Source of the DNA: JAIYDJ01 sp031400505 | GTDB taxonomy: Bacteria > Pseudomonadota > Alphaproteobacteria > Rhodobacterales > Rhodobacteraceae | Assembly: GCA_031400505.1 (NCBI GenBank) | Contig: JANNPZ010000062.1 | Location: 1-64,000, forward strand | Length of the DNA: 64,000 bases | Direction of reading: 5' to 3' | Shown here: piece after piece, positions 10,465-18,114 of the stretch | Layout: the number at the start of each line of letters is the position of its first letter | Numbering within the stretch: position 1 is the stretch's first letter | Program-made: the position numbers and the translations under genes | The notes under the pieces: generated by a model | Database searches by the model: none | The model's input: the letters and a program-made list of their open reading frames with translations, nothing else | What the model was told of the DNA's origin: nothing

Positions 10465-11865
10465 TTGACGCCTTTCAACAGCTTTGTCGTCTTTGCGGAC
10501 ATGCGCACCGGGTCAAACTTCCTGGAGGCGAACCTGAACCAGCTGCCAGGCGTCACCTGTCATGGCGAGGCGTTCAACCCCTACTTCATCGGTGCCGAGG
10601 CCAGACAAGAGGCCTTCGGCATCACCCTGGCCGCCCGCGACGCCGATCCGCAGGGGTTCATGCGCGCCATGCGGTCGCAGACGGACGGGCTGGCAGGTTT
10701 TCGTTTCTTTCACGACCATGACCCGCGTGTGCCCGATCTGGTGCTGCAAGATACGACCTGCGCCAAGATCATTCTGACCCGCAACCCTTTGGAAAGCTAC
10801 ATCAGCTGGAAGATTGCGCTGGAGTCCGATCAGTGGTGGCTTGCCAACACGCGCCATCTGCGCACCCCGCGCCCCCGGTTTGATCTTGCCGAGTTTCAGT
10901 CCCGCAGCCAGGCCGTGCAAGAGTTTCAGGTCCGCCTTCTGCGCCGCCTTCAGGTGACGGGGCAAACGGCATTCTACGTCGATTATGCCGATGTTCTGGA
11001 CCTTGACGTGCTGAATGGCCTCGCGGCCTTTCTTGGCGTGCCGGCACGTCTGCGCGCGCTGGACACACGGTTCAAGAAACAGAACCCAGAAGCGATCCGT
11101 GACAAAGTCTCAAACCCCTCAGAGATGGAAACGGACCTTGCGCGGATGGATTGGTTCGAGGCCACACATACCCCAAATTTCGAACCCCGCCGCAATGCTG
11201 CGGTGCCAAACTACATCGCGGCAATGGGAGCAAGTCTGTTGTTTCAGCCGATCAAGGGCGGGCCCGAGGCATCTTTGCAAAAATGGCTGTCCAGCTTTGG
11301 CAGACTTCAGACCAATTTTGAACGCCGAACGCTGCGCGAGTGGAAAGACCGCCACCCCGGCTTTCGCAGCTTCACGGTTCTGCGTCACCCTTTGGCCCGC
11401 GCCCATGCCGCGTTTTGCGACTATCTGACCCATGACTGGCTGCCCGAATTGCGCCCCTATCTGAAACGCGTGCACAGGTTCGAATTGCCACCGCGCAAAA
11501 CCGGGTTCGAAGATGCGCAGAGCTTTCGCGACGGGTTCAAGGTGTTCCTCGACTTTGCCAAGTTCAACCTTACCGGCCGTACAGAGATCAAGGTGGCCCC
11601 GCATATCGCAAGCCAACTGGCCGTGACGCAAGGCTTTGCTGCTGTCCAGTCCCCCGATCTGCTGTTGCGCGAAAACCAGCTCGGCGAAGGTCTTGCATTC
11701 CTGACGGCCGGCCTTGGCCTGCCCTGCCCGGCGCTGCCCGAGGAAGCCGACGTCTATCCCTGGTCGCTCTCAGATGTCTGGGATGCTGATCTGGAAACCG
11801 CAGCCGAGCAGGCTTACGCCCGCGACTATGCCGCCTTCGGGTTTGGTCGCTGGAAACAGGCCTAG
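10465..11865 (+). CDS. Sulfotransferase-like protein, apparently two tandem domains
   Basis: 466 residues. The N-terminal half resembles Stf0/NodH sulfotransferases: the phosphosulfate-loop-like DMRTGSNFLE at 12-21 and the 3'-phosphate-binding IILTRNPLESYISW near 105-118. The C-terminal half repeats the plan in Sulfotransferase_2 style, with IKGGPEASLQKWL near 262-274 and SFTVLRHPLARAHAAF near 302-317. Both would use PAPS to sulfate a glycan. The start is TTG 10465, one base after the upstream stop; the next Met (10501) would cut into the first motif. The nearby cysQ would remove the PAP produced. Which domain is active is not known. Confidence 0.75.
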   Translation: MTPFNSFVVFADMRTGSNFLEANLNQLPGVTCHGEAFNPYFIGAEARQEAFGITLAARDADPQGFMRAMRSQTDGLAGFRFFHDHDPRVPDLVLQDTTCAKIILTRNPLESYISWKIALESDQWWLANTRHLRTPRPRFDLAEFQSRSQAVQEFQVRLLRRLQVTGQTAFYVDYADVLDLDVLNGLAAFLGVPARLRALDTRFKKQNPEAIRDKVSNPSEMETDLARMDWFEATHTPNFEPRRNAAVPNYIAAMGASLLFQPIKGGPEASLQKWLSSFGRLQTNFERRTLREWKDRHPGFRSFTVLRHPLARAHAAFCDYLTHDWLPELRPYLKRVHRFELPPRKTGFEDAQSFRDGFKVFLDFAKFNLTGRTEIKVAPHIASQLAVTQGFAAVQSPDLLLRENQLGEGLAFLTAGLGLPCPALPEEADVYPWSLSDVWDADLETAAEQAYARDYAAFGFGRWKQA

Positions 11866-11905
11866 AAAACGGCCCTTTTCCCGTTTGAACCGGCGCAAGA
11901 AACGC

Positions 11906-11942
11906 GAAACGCCCGCCTGCGTTTCAGGTCAGGCGGGGTTTC
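11906..11942. terminator. Bidirectional terminator between sulfotransferase and ptsN
   Basis: GAAAC plus CCCGCCTG (11906-11919, with one bulged G) pairs with CAGGCGGG plus GTTTC (11930-11942), giving a 13-bp stem and a 10-b loop. It lies between two convergent genes, so it can serve both. Confidence 0.7.
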
Positions 11943-11945
11943 AGA

Positions 11946-12413
11946 TCAGGCGGCGGCTTGCGGCGCCCGCGCTTCGGTCAGGATTGCGTACAGCTTTGTC
12001 GGGTCGGTATTGGCCCGCAGCTTTGCGCAGATCGCCTGGTCACGCATCGTTCGCGACACCAGCGCCAAAGCCTTCAGATGCTCGACACCCGATTCCTTGG
12101 GTGCAAACAGCCCGAACACCAGATCGACCGGCTGGCGGTCCACCGAATCATAGTCCAGCGGGCGTTCCATCCGGACAAAGATTCCGATGATCTTGCCAAG
12201 GTCATCAAGGCGTGCGTGCGGCAGGGCGATACCGTGCCCAACCCCGGTCGGCCCAAGGCTCTCGCGCTCTTGCAACCCGTCGATTGCTGTCGCGGCGGAC
12301 AGCCCATAGGCTTGCGCCGCGATTTCACCCAATTCCTGAAACAGGCGCTTCTTGCTGGTCAGATGGTTTACGACGCGTACAGCGGCGGGAATCAGCAGTT
12401 TAGATAGTTCCAT
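11946..12413 (-). CDS. ptsN: PTS IIA-like nitrogen regulatory protein PtsN
   Basis: EIIA-Ntr, the terminal phosphoacceptor of the nitrogen PTS; it regulates potassium transport, nitrogen and envelope functions by protein contacts. 155 residues, the usual length. The phospho-acceptor His lies in GHGIALPHARL at about 60-70. It is downstream of hpf with a 37-b gap, the standard hpf-ptsN arrangement. The PTS partners PtsP and HPr are not in the window. Confidence 0.93.
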   Translation of the reverse strand: MELSKLLIPAAVRVVNHLTSKKRLFQELGEIAAQAYGLSAATAIDGLQERESLGPTGVGHGIALPHARLDDLGKIIGIFVRMERPLDYDSVDRQPVDLVFGLFAPKESGVEHLKALALVSRTMRDQAICAKLRANTDPTKLYAILTEARAPQAAA

Positions 12414-12450
12414 GGCACGACGTCATTCCTGTGCAGGGCGCAACCCTGCG

Positions 12451-13026
12451 TCATTTGCTGTTGCGAGGATCGATCCAGCCGATGTGACCGTCTTCCCGAC
12501 GGTACACCACATTCACGCCCCCATGTCCTTCGTTGCGAAATACCAGCATCCGGTCGCCTGCAAGTTCCAACTGCATTACGGCTTCGCCCACGGTGATCGA
12601 CGGTATCTTCGTCTCCATTTCGGCGATGACCACGGGCGTAAGACTGTCGGGTTCGCTCTCTTCGATATCATCGGTTCGGGCGAGGATATAGGCTGACCCG
12701 CCGCCATATTCAACGGGTTCCGCACGGTCACGGTGATGACTGCGCAAGCGGCGCTTGTACCGGCGCAGCTGTTTGTCCATCTTCTCGCGGCACGACTCGA
12801 ATGCCGCATAAATTTCAGTGGCATGACCCTTTGCCTGCGCGGTCAGGCCGGTTGAAAGATGGATGATCGTCTCGCAGACATGTTCATGCGCGACCTTGGA
12901 AAACGTCACGATCGTTTCGGTCGGACGTTGCGCGTATTTCTCGACAACTTCGCCCAGTTCAGCCTTCACATGGGTCTGCAACGCTTCGCCAATGTCGATG
13001 GAACGTCCGCTGATCTGATAGCGCAT
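12451..13026 (-). CDS. hpf: Ribosome hibernation promoting factor, long form
   Basis: Ribosome-associated inhibitor that forms inactive 100S dimers in stationary phase. 191 residues: an N-terminal S30AE domain (RYQISGRSIDIGEALQTHV) and a C-terminal dimerisation domain (KIPSITVGEAVMQLEL to GWIDP), so it is the long HPF type. ATG 13026 follows AGGAGG by 3 b; the open frame continuing to 13185 has no homology character. In many proteobacteria rpoN separates lptB from hpf; here only a 219-b gap does. Confidence 0.95.
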   Translation of the reverse strand: MRYQISGRSIDIGEALQTHVKAELGEVVEKYAQRPTETIVTFSKVAHEHVCETIIHLSTGLTAQAKGHATEIYAAFESCREKMDKQLRRYKRRLRSHHRDRAEPVEYGGGSAYILARTDDIEESEPDSLTPVVIAEMETKIPSITVGEAVMQLELAGDRMLVFRNEGHGGVNVVYRREDGHIGWIDPRNSK

Positions 13027-13176
13027 GAGGCCTCCTGAAAATGCAAGCGACCCGTCATCGGCGATGACGGGGTAGAACGTACAAGAGTTTCGGGGACAAT
13101 GCGCGCACCGATACCGGGCCAAAACAGGGCCACTGGGGCAAGAACAGAGAAGGTGCAAACCGGGCGCATCCCCTAC

Positions 13177-13205
13177 ATTTGGCAACTGGTCTCGCTGGTT
13201 GTCAA
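13177..13205 (-). promoter_or_regulatory. Possible hpf promoter
   Basis: On the minus strand a perfect TTGACA (13205-13200) lies about 175 b upstream of hpf in the gap after lptB. The best -10 at 17 b spacing is CCAAAT (13182-13177), which is weak. An independent promoter for hpf-ptsN is plausible, but the call rests mainly on the -35. Confidence 0.3.
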
Positions 13206-13245
13206 CAAATCTGTCATCAGGCCGTCACAACCGGCGGGAGAACGG

Positions 13246-13998
13246 TCAAATGATGCGGAAATTCTCACCCAGATAGACGCGACGCACCATTTCGTCGCGC
13301 ACCACCTCGTCGGCCGTCCCGCTCATCAGCACTTTGCCGTCATGCAGGATGTAGGCACGATCGACAATGTCCAGCGTTTCGCGCACGTTATGATCGGTGA
13401 TCAGAACGCCGATCCCGCGCCGGGTCAGATCGGCGACCAAATGCCTGATTTCGCCCACCGCAATCGGGTCCACCCCGGCAAAGGGTTCGTCAAGCAGCAG
13501 AAACTTCGGGTCTGCCGCCAGACACCGCGCGATTTCCACGCGCCGCCTTTCGCCGCCCGACAGGGCAAGCGCAGGGGCAAGCCGCAGATGCGTGATCGAG
13601 AACTCGCTCAGCAATTCCTCAAGGCGCTCGCGCCTCTTGTGGCGGTCGGAGACGACAATTTCGAGCACGGCCAGAATATTGTCCTCGACCGACATGCCGC
13701 GAAAAATCGACACCTCCTGCGGCAGATAGCCGATCCCCAGCCGGGCGCGGCGATACATCGGCAGCAAGGTAACATCCCGCCCGTCGATCAGAACCTGACC
13801 GCCTTCGGGTGTGATCAATCCAGCGATCGCGTAAAAGCAGGTGGTCTTGCCCGACCCGTTCGGGCCTAGCAGCGCGACGACCTCGCCACGGGTCAACACC
13901 ATCGACACATCGCGAATAACCAGCCGCTTTTTATAGCTTTTGCGCAAATGCCGCACGTGCAGGCCCGCGTCGCCGGTGGTGACGGTCAGCTCCGGCAT
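13246..13998 (-). CDS. lptB: LPS export ABC transporter ATP-binding protein LptB
   Basis: Cytoplasmic ATPase of the LptB2FG complex that extracts lipopolysaccharide from the inner membrane. 250 residues with Walker A GPNGSGKTT at 45-53, the signature LSGGERRRVEIA near 147, Walker B KFLLLDEPFAGVDP and the switch His in ITDHNVRET. Its ATG overlaps the lptA stop by one base (TGATG), so translation is coupled. LptF and LptG are not in the window. Confidence 0.96.
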   Translation of the reverse strand: MPELTVTTGDAGLHVRHLRKSYKKRLVIRDVSMVLTRGEVVALLGPNGSGKTTCFYAIAGLITPEGGQVLIDGRDVTLLPMYRRARLGIGYLPQEVSIFRGMSVEDNILAVLEIVVSDRHKRRERLEELLSEFSITHLRLAPALALSGGERRRVEIARCLAADPKFLLLDEPFAGVDPIAVGEIRHLVADLTRRGIGVLITDHNVRETLDIVDRAYILHDGKVLMSGTADEVVRDEMVRRVYLGENFRII

Positions 13999-14492
13999 CA
14001 GTCGCTACCCGGCACAAAGGTCGTCGTGACCCGGCCTTCCATACGGCCTTTGCCGGTGGTCAGGTTCATCAACAGTTTCTGACCGGATATCGCGGCTTTG
14101 CCTTGGGTCAAAACAACGTCGCCGGTCATCACCAGATCGCCGCTGTCGATGGCATATGCAGCCTCTGCCGCCTGGGCCGCATCCAGCCCGCTGGTCAGTG
14201 TCACCCCGCCCCGCGCCAGCAGGCGTTCGATGCCGTCGCCGGCCTCGGTGTATTCCACCTCGACTTCGCCGGCTGTCAGCCGCATGTCGCCTTGGGTCAC
14301 CACCACATTTCCGCTGAACACGCCGCGCTGGGTGACTTGATCCACCGTCAGCGCATCCGACACCACCTCGACCGGCGCCGAGGTGTCTGCCTTGATCCCC
14401 CCAAAGGTGATCTCTGTACCCTGCGCCATCGCCTGCGACAGACCGAGAACGATTGCGAGAACGAAAAACGCCAGCCTTGTCATCCGGAACAT
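13998..14492 (-). CDS. lptA: LPS transport periplasmic protein LptA (OstA-like)
   Basis: Periplasmic beta-jellyroll bridge carrying LPS between LptC and the outer-membrane LptDE. 164 residues with a cleavable signal peptide (MFRMTRLAFFVLAIVLGLSQ, then AMAQG) and an OstA domain containing VVSDALTVDQVTQRGVFSGN and GDMRLTAGEVEVEY. It lies 4 b after lptC and overlaps lptB, in the order lptC-lptA-lptB. Confidence 0.92.
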   Translation of the reverse strand: MFRMTRLAFFVLAIVLGLSQAMAQGTEITFGGIKADTSAPVEVVSDALTVDQVTQRGVFSGNVVVTQGDMRLTAGEVEVEYTEAGDGIERLLARGGVTLTSGLDAAQAAEAAYAIDSGDLVMTGDVVLTQGKAAISGQKLLMNLTTGKGRMEGRVTTTFVPGSD

Positions 14493-14496
14493 CCCA

Positions 14497-15096
14497 TCAT
14501 TGTCGGGGGGTGTATATCAGCCGGACCCCGTCCTTGAATACCACAACATAGCCCGCACCTGATGTTCCGATGTGCAAGGCCCCGGCGGTCAGATCACCGA
14601 GCGGGCCCGTTGCCGCGATCTTGCCGTGACTGTCTAGCGCTGTCCGGTTGGTCGCGACGCTCGCCCCTGCCATCTGGATGACATAGCCGGTGGACGACGT
14701 CAGCGTGACGCCGCCAGACAGCACGATCCGGTCGGCAACGGCGTCGATGTGGCCCTCCCCTGCCACAAGATCAGTCACGCCCCCGTCGGGGGTTTCCAGC
14801 CGTCCGGCGAGCCCCTTGGCGTTCCCTGCGTTCGGTGCGTCCGGCAAACCTGGCCGCGCATCTGCGGCCTGCACCGACAGCGCCGCACCATCTGCCGTCA
14901 CGCCGGCATAGGCCGCATCCGTGATCCGCGGCTCGCGGATGCGGTCGGCCACGTCCACGTCTGCATAAGGGATCGCGTCTTCGGGATCGACACCCTGCGA
15001 CACCAGAAACAGGGTGGAAAGAATCGCCAATGCCAACAGCGGCAGAACGACCTTCAGCAACCCGACCAGCCAGGAATGCAGGTTGTCCGCCGCCAT
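14497..15096 (-). CDS. lptC: LPS export system protein LptC
   Basis: Bitopic inner-membrane protein that passes LPS from LptBFG to LptA. 199 residues with one N-terminal membrane segment (VVLPLLALAILSTLFLVSQG) and a periplasmic domain with ITDAAYAGVTADGAALSV and repeated beta-strand patterns. ATG 15096 shares one base with the kdsD stop (TGATG); GTG 15099 is an alternative. Sequence conservation of LptC is low, so the call relies on topology and gene order. Confidence 0.88.
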   Translation of the reverse strand: MAADNLHSWLVGLLKVVLPLLALAILSTLFLVSQGVDPEDAIPYADVDVADRIREPRITDAAYAGVTADGAALSVQAADARPGLPDAPNAGNAKGLAGRLETPDGGVTDLVAGEGHIDAVADRIVLSGGVTLTSSTGYVIQMAGASVATNRTALDSHGKIAATGPLGDLTAGALHIGTSGAGYVVVFKDGVRLIYTPRQ

Positions 15097-16073
15097 CACA
15101 CGATGCCCGCGCGCAAACAGTCCTGGATTTTGATGATGCCGATGGCTTGCGCAGTGCCATGAGGCGTCACGAACAGGCAGGTGATGTTGCGATCGCTCAT
15201 CAGCGCGACGGCCTGTTGCGCAAGCGCCTCGGGGCCGATGGTGCGCGGATTGCGTGTCATCACCTGTGCCGCAGTCAACGCCAGCAGCCCGTCCATATGC
15301 CGCCGCAGGTCGCCATCGGTGATGATCCCTTGCAATTGGCCATCCGTTCCTGTCACGCCAACCACCCCGAACCCCTTTTGCGTCATCACCAGCAGGGTTT
15401 CACTCATCGGTCGGTTTGGGTCGACCAAAGGCAGGTCGGTGTGCATCAGATCACGCACCCGCATCAGCCTTGCCCCCAGTTTGCCACCAGGATGAAAGAT
15501 GCGGAAATGGTCAGGGGTAAAGTCGCGGTGTTCCATCAACGCAATTGCAAGGGCGTCTCCCAAGGCCAGGGTCATCGTCGTCGAAGAGGTGGGCACGATG
15601 CCCGTCTCGCAGGCCTCTGGCACATCGGGCAGCAGGATCGCCACATCCGCCTGCCGCAACAGGGTCGATCCATCCCGCGCAGCAACTCCGATCAGCGGGA
15701 TGCCGAACCGCCGCGTATGCGCGATGATGTCGGCCAGTTCCGTCGTCTCACCCGAGTTCGACAGCATCAACACCACATCGCCGCGGGTAACCATGCCAAG
15801 GTCGCCATGGCTCGCCTCGGCCGGATGCACGAATTGCGCCGGTGTGCCGGTCGAGGCAAACGTTGCCGCGATCTTGCGCGCTATGTGGCCCGATTTGCCC
15901 ATGCCGGTGACGATGACCCGGCCCTTGGACGCCATGATCAGGTCAACCGCCGCCGTGAAGGTGCCGTTCAGGGCGGCGGCGAGTGTTCTCAGCGCTTCGG
16001 CTTCGCGGGTGATGACCCGGCGGCCGGTGGCCAGGAAATCAGTGGTGCCCGAGCTAGTGGTGGAAGAGGTCAT
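15096..16073 (-). CDS. kdsD: Arabinose-5-phosphate isomerase (KdsD/KpsF family)
   Basis: Converts ribulose 5-phosphate to arabinose 5-phosphate, the precursor of KDO for LPS and some capsules. 325 residues: an N-terminal SIS domain (GRVIVTGMGKSGHIARKIAATFASTGTPA and LMLSNSGETTE) and two C-terminal CBS domains (MRVRDLMHTDLPLV, then AAQVMTRNPRTIG). It overlaps rnd by 20 b at its 5' end and lptC by one base at its 3' end, forming an LPS-supply operon. Confidence 0.94.
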   Translation of the reverse strand: MTSSTTSSGTTDFLATGRRVITREAEALRTLAAALNGTFTAAVDLIMASKGRVIVTGMGKSGHIARKIAATFASTGTPAQFVHPAEASHGDLGMVTRGDVVLMLSNSGETTELADIIAHTRRFGIPLIGVAARDGSTLLRQADVAILLPDVPEACETGIVPTSSTTMTLALGDALAIALMEHRDFTPDHFRIFHPGGKLGARLMRVRDLMHTDLPLVDPNRPMSETLLVMTQKGFGVVGVTGTDGQLQGIITDGDLRRHMDGLLALTAAQVMTRNPRTIGPEALAQQAVALMSDRNITCLFVTPHGTAQAIGIIKIQDCLRAGIV

Positions 16074-16668
16074 TGGGTTCTTCCCACCCCAGCAGGTCCA
16101 ACTCCGACCGGGTCGGCAGGAAATCGAAACACCGCTGCGCGAGGTCCAGACGATCCTCGCGGATCAACAGCGCCTCCAGCGCCTCCTTCAGGCGGTGCAG
16201 ATACAGAACATCCGAGGCGGCATATTCCTTTTGCGCATCGGTCAGCACCGCCTGCCCCCAATCCGAGGTTTGCTGCGCCTTTGACACATCGACACCCACC
16301 AGTTCCATCAGCAGATACTTCAACCCGTGCCGGTCGGTAAACGTGCGGATCAGCTTGGCCGCAACTTTGGTGCACCAGACCGGCTGCGTCACGACGCCCA
16401 GACCCTGTTGCAGCGCCGCAATGTCGAACCGGGCAAAGTGGAACAGCTTGATCACGGCAGGATCGGTCAACAGGCGTTGCAGGTTCGGGGCCTGCGTCTG
16501 CCCCCGCGCGATCTGCACCAGATGCGCATGGCCGTCACCGGATGACAGTTGCACCAGACACAGCCGGTCGCGGCGCGGGTCAAGGCCCATGGTTTCGGTG
16601 TCGATGGCCACGATCGGGCCAAGGTCAAGCCCGTCGGGCAGATCGCCCTTGTAAAGATGAATGGTCAA
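16054..16668 (-). CDS. rnd: Ribonuclease D
   Basis: 3'-5' exoribonuclease of the DEDD superfamily involved in tRNA 3'-end maturation. From TTG 16668 it has 204 residues, the short form lacking HRDC domains that is usual in Rhodobacteraceae. Motifs are VAIDTETMGLD (DE), FHFARFDIAAL (second D region) and the C-terminal YAASDVLYLHRL (YxxxD). The open frame extends to ATG 16728, but that part carries no conserved sequence; GGGA lies about 8 b before the TTG. It overlaps kdsD by 20 b. Confidence 0.88.
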   Translation of the reverse strand: MTIHLYKGDLPDGLDLGPIVAIDTETMGLDPRRDRLCLVQLSSGDGHAHLVQIARGQTQAPNLQRLLTDPAVIKLFHFARFDIAALQQGLGVVTQPVWCTKVAAKLIRTFTDRHGLKYLLMELVGVDVSKAQQTSDWGQAVLTDAQKEYAASDVLYLHRLKEALEALLIREDRLDLAQRCFDFLPTRSELDLLGWEEPNDLFHH

Positions 16669-16740
16669 GCTGCGCGTCCCGCCAATAAGAAATGCCCCTG
16701 CATACAGGCCCGTCGCGGCAAGGGTCAACCGCGCCCGCCG

Positions 16741-17775
16741 TCACCGCCGCTTGCCAACGGGCTTTACCGTCCGGTTGCCGCTGGGCCCGGTTAAGACCGG
16801 CGTGTTCGCGCGGTTTTCATCCGTCAGCTTGCGCCACCTTTCCAGCCTGTCCGCATCCAGCGTGCCGGCCGCCACCGCAGCACGCACTGCGCAGCCGGGT
16901 TCATGCGCATGGGTGCAATTGCGGAACCGGCAATCCGGCGCAAGTTCGGAAATCTCGGCGAACAGCACATCCAGCCCCGCCGCGATGTCGCTGACATGCA
17001 GCGTGCGGATGCCGGGCGTGTCGATCGCCCAACCGCCGCCCGCGATGCGGTGCAAGGACCGGGATGTGGTCGTATGCCGCCCCTTGGCATCGGACAGGCG
17101 GATGTCGCCGGTCAGTTGCGCCTGCTCCGGGGCCTTGTCGGCCAGCGTGTTCAGCAAGGACGACTTGCCCACCCCGGACGACCCGATCTAGGCCACCGTC
17201 TGCCCCGGCCCGCACCACGGCGCCAGCACCTGCGCCGCCTCGGGCGCTTTGGCGTTCAGCGTCACGACATCGAGGCCACGTTGCAGCTTGGCCGCAAGAT
17301 CACGAAAGGGGCCGACATCCGCCACCTGATCCGCTTTGGTCAGCACGATGATCGGCCGCATCCCGGCCTCGTTCGCCACGGCCAGATAGCGTTCCAGCCG
17401 CGCCGCATTCAGATCACTGTTGCACGACGACACAATGAAAAGCGTGTCGACATTTGCCGCGATCAGTTGCGGCACAGGCGTGCCCTCGACCCGGCGCTGC
17501 AGCAACGAATTGCGATCCAGGCGTCGCACCAGCATCCGTGTGCCGGGGTCCAACAGCACCCAGTCGCCGACGGCATAGGCGGCAGTCGTCGCGCGAAACG
17601 GCAGAACCAGGCGCACGGGACCCGCTGTGGATTCGGCGGTCAGGCGGGCGCGATGAACGGTGGCGATGCGCGCTGGTGTCAGATGGCTTTCGCAGCCCTG
17701 CACCTGATCGGCAAAAGCCGCCGACCACCCCAGGGCCGCGAGGTCTGCCGCTTGCTGATCCGTATCTTGCGCCAT
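16741..17775 (-). pseudogene. rsgA: Ribosome small-subunit GTPase RsgA, interrupted by in-frame amber codon
   Basis: Circularly permuted GTPase acting in late 30S maturation. From ATG 17775 the frame gives an OB domain (YAVGDWVLLDP), the G4 motif VLTKADQ, then a TAG at 17190-17188. The same frame continues directly with G1 (IGSSGVGKSSLL), G3 (DTPGIRT) and the zinc motif CRFRNCTHAHEPGC. The stop replaces the hydrophobic residue, usually Leu, just before the P-loop strand; TTG to TAG is a single change. Without readthrough the product lacks the nucleotide-binding P-loop. A sequencing error is the main alternative. Confidence 0.9.
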
Positions 17776-17881
17776 GAATGTCTGCATGGCCGCCCTGACG
17801 ATGCGATGCAAGCGCTTGTGCGCGCCGCAGGACCAAAACAAATCGGCCCACAACCCGTTCAGGTTGCAGGCCGGTTTGTCT

Positions 17882-17966
17882 TGGTGCCCAGAAGAGGACT
17901 CGAACCTCCACGCCTTGCAGCGCTGGTACCTGAAACCAGTGCGTCTACCAATTCCGCCATCTGGGC
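17882..17966 (-). tRNA. tRNA-Leu(CAG)
   Basis: 85 b including an encoded CCA. On the minus strand the acceptor arm GCCCAGA pairs with TCTGGGC. The D-loop has the TGGTAGAC pattern, the anticodon stem CTGGT/ACCAG encloses TTCAGGT with anticodon CAG (17932-17930), a long variable arm as in class II tRNAs follows, and the T arm contains GGTTCGAGTCC. It lies upstream of rsgA on the same strand. Confidence 0.97.
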
Positions 17967-18114
17967 ACTGCGGCGTCGTTTAGAGACGCGGGCTGCCAGT
18001 GTCAACACCGACCACACAGATTGATCACATGCTCTTCACCACGGCTTGAGGTGCGCGTTATCGTCGCGCCCTCTATGCTTTTGAACAGCCACTTGTCGCA
18101 GTTCGGAGGTCATG

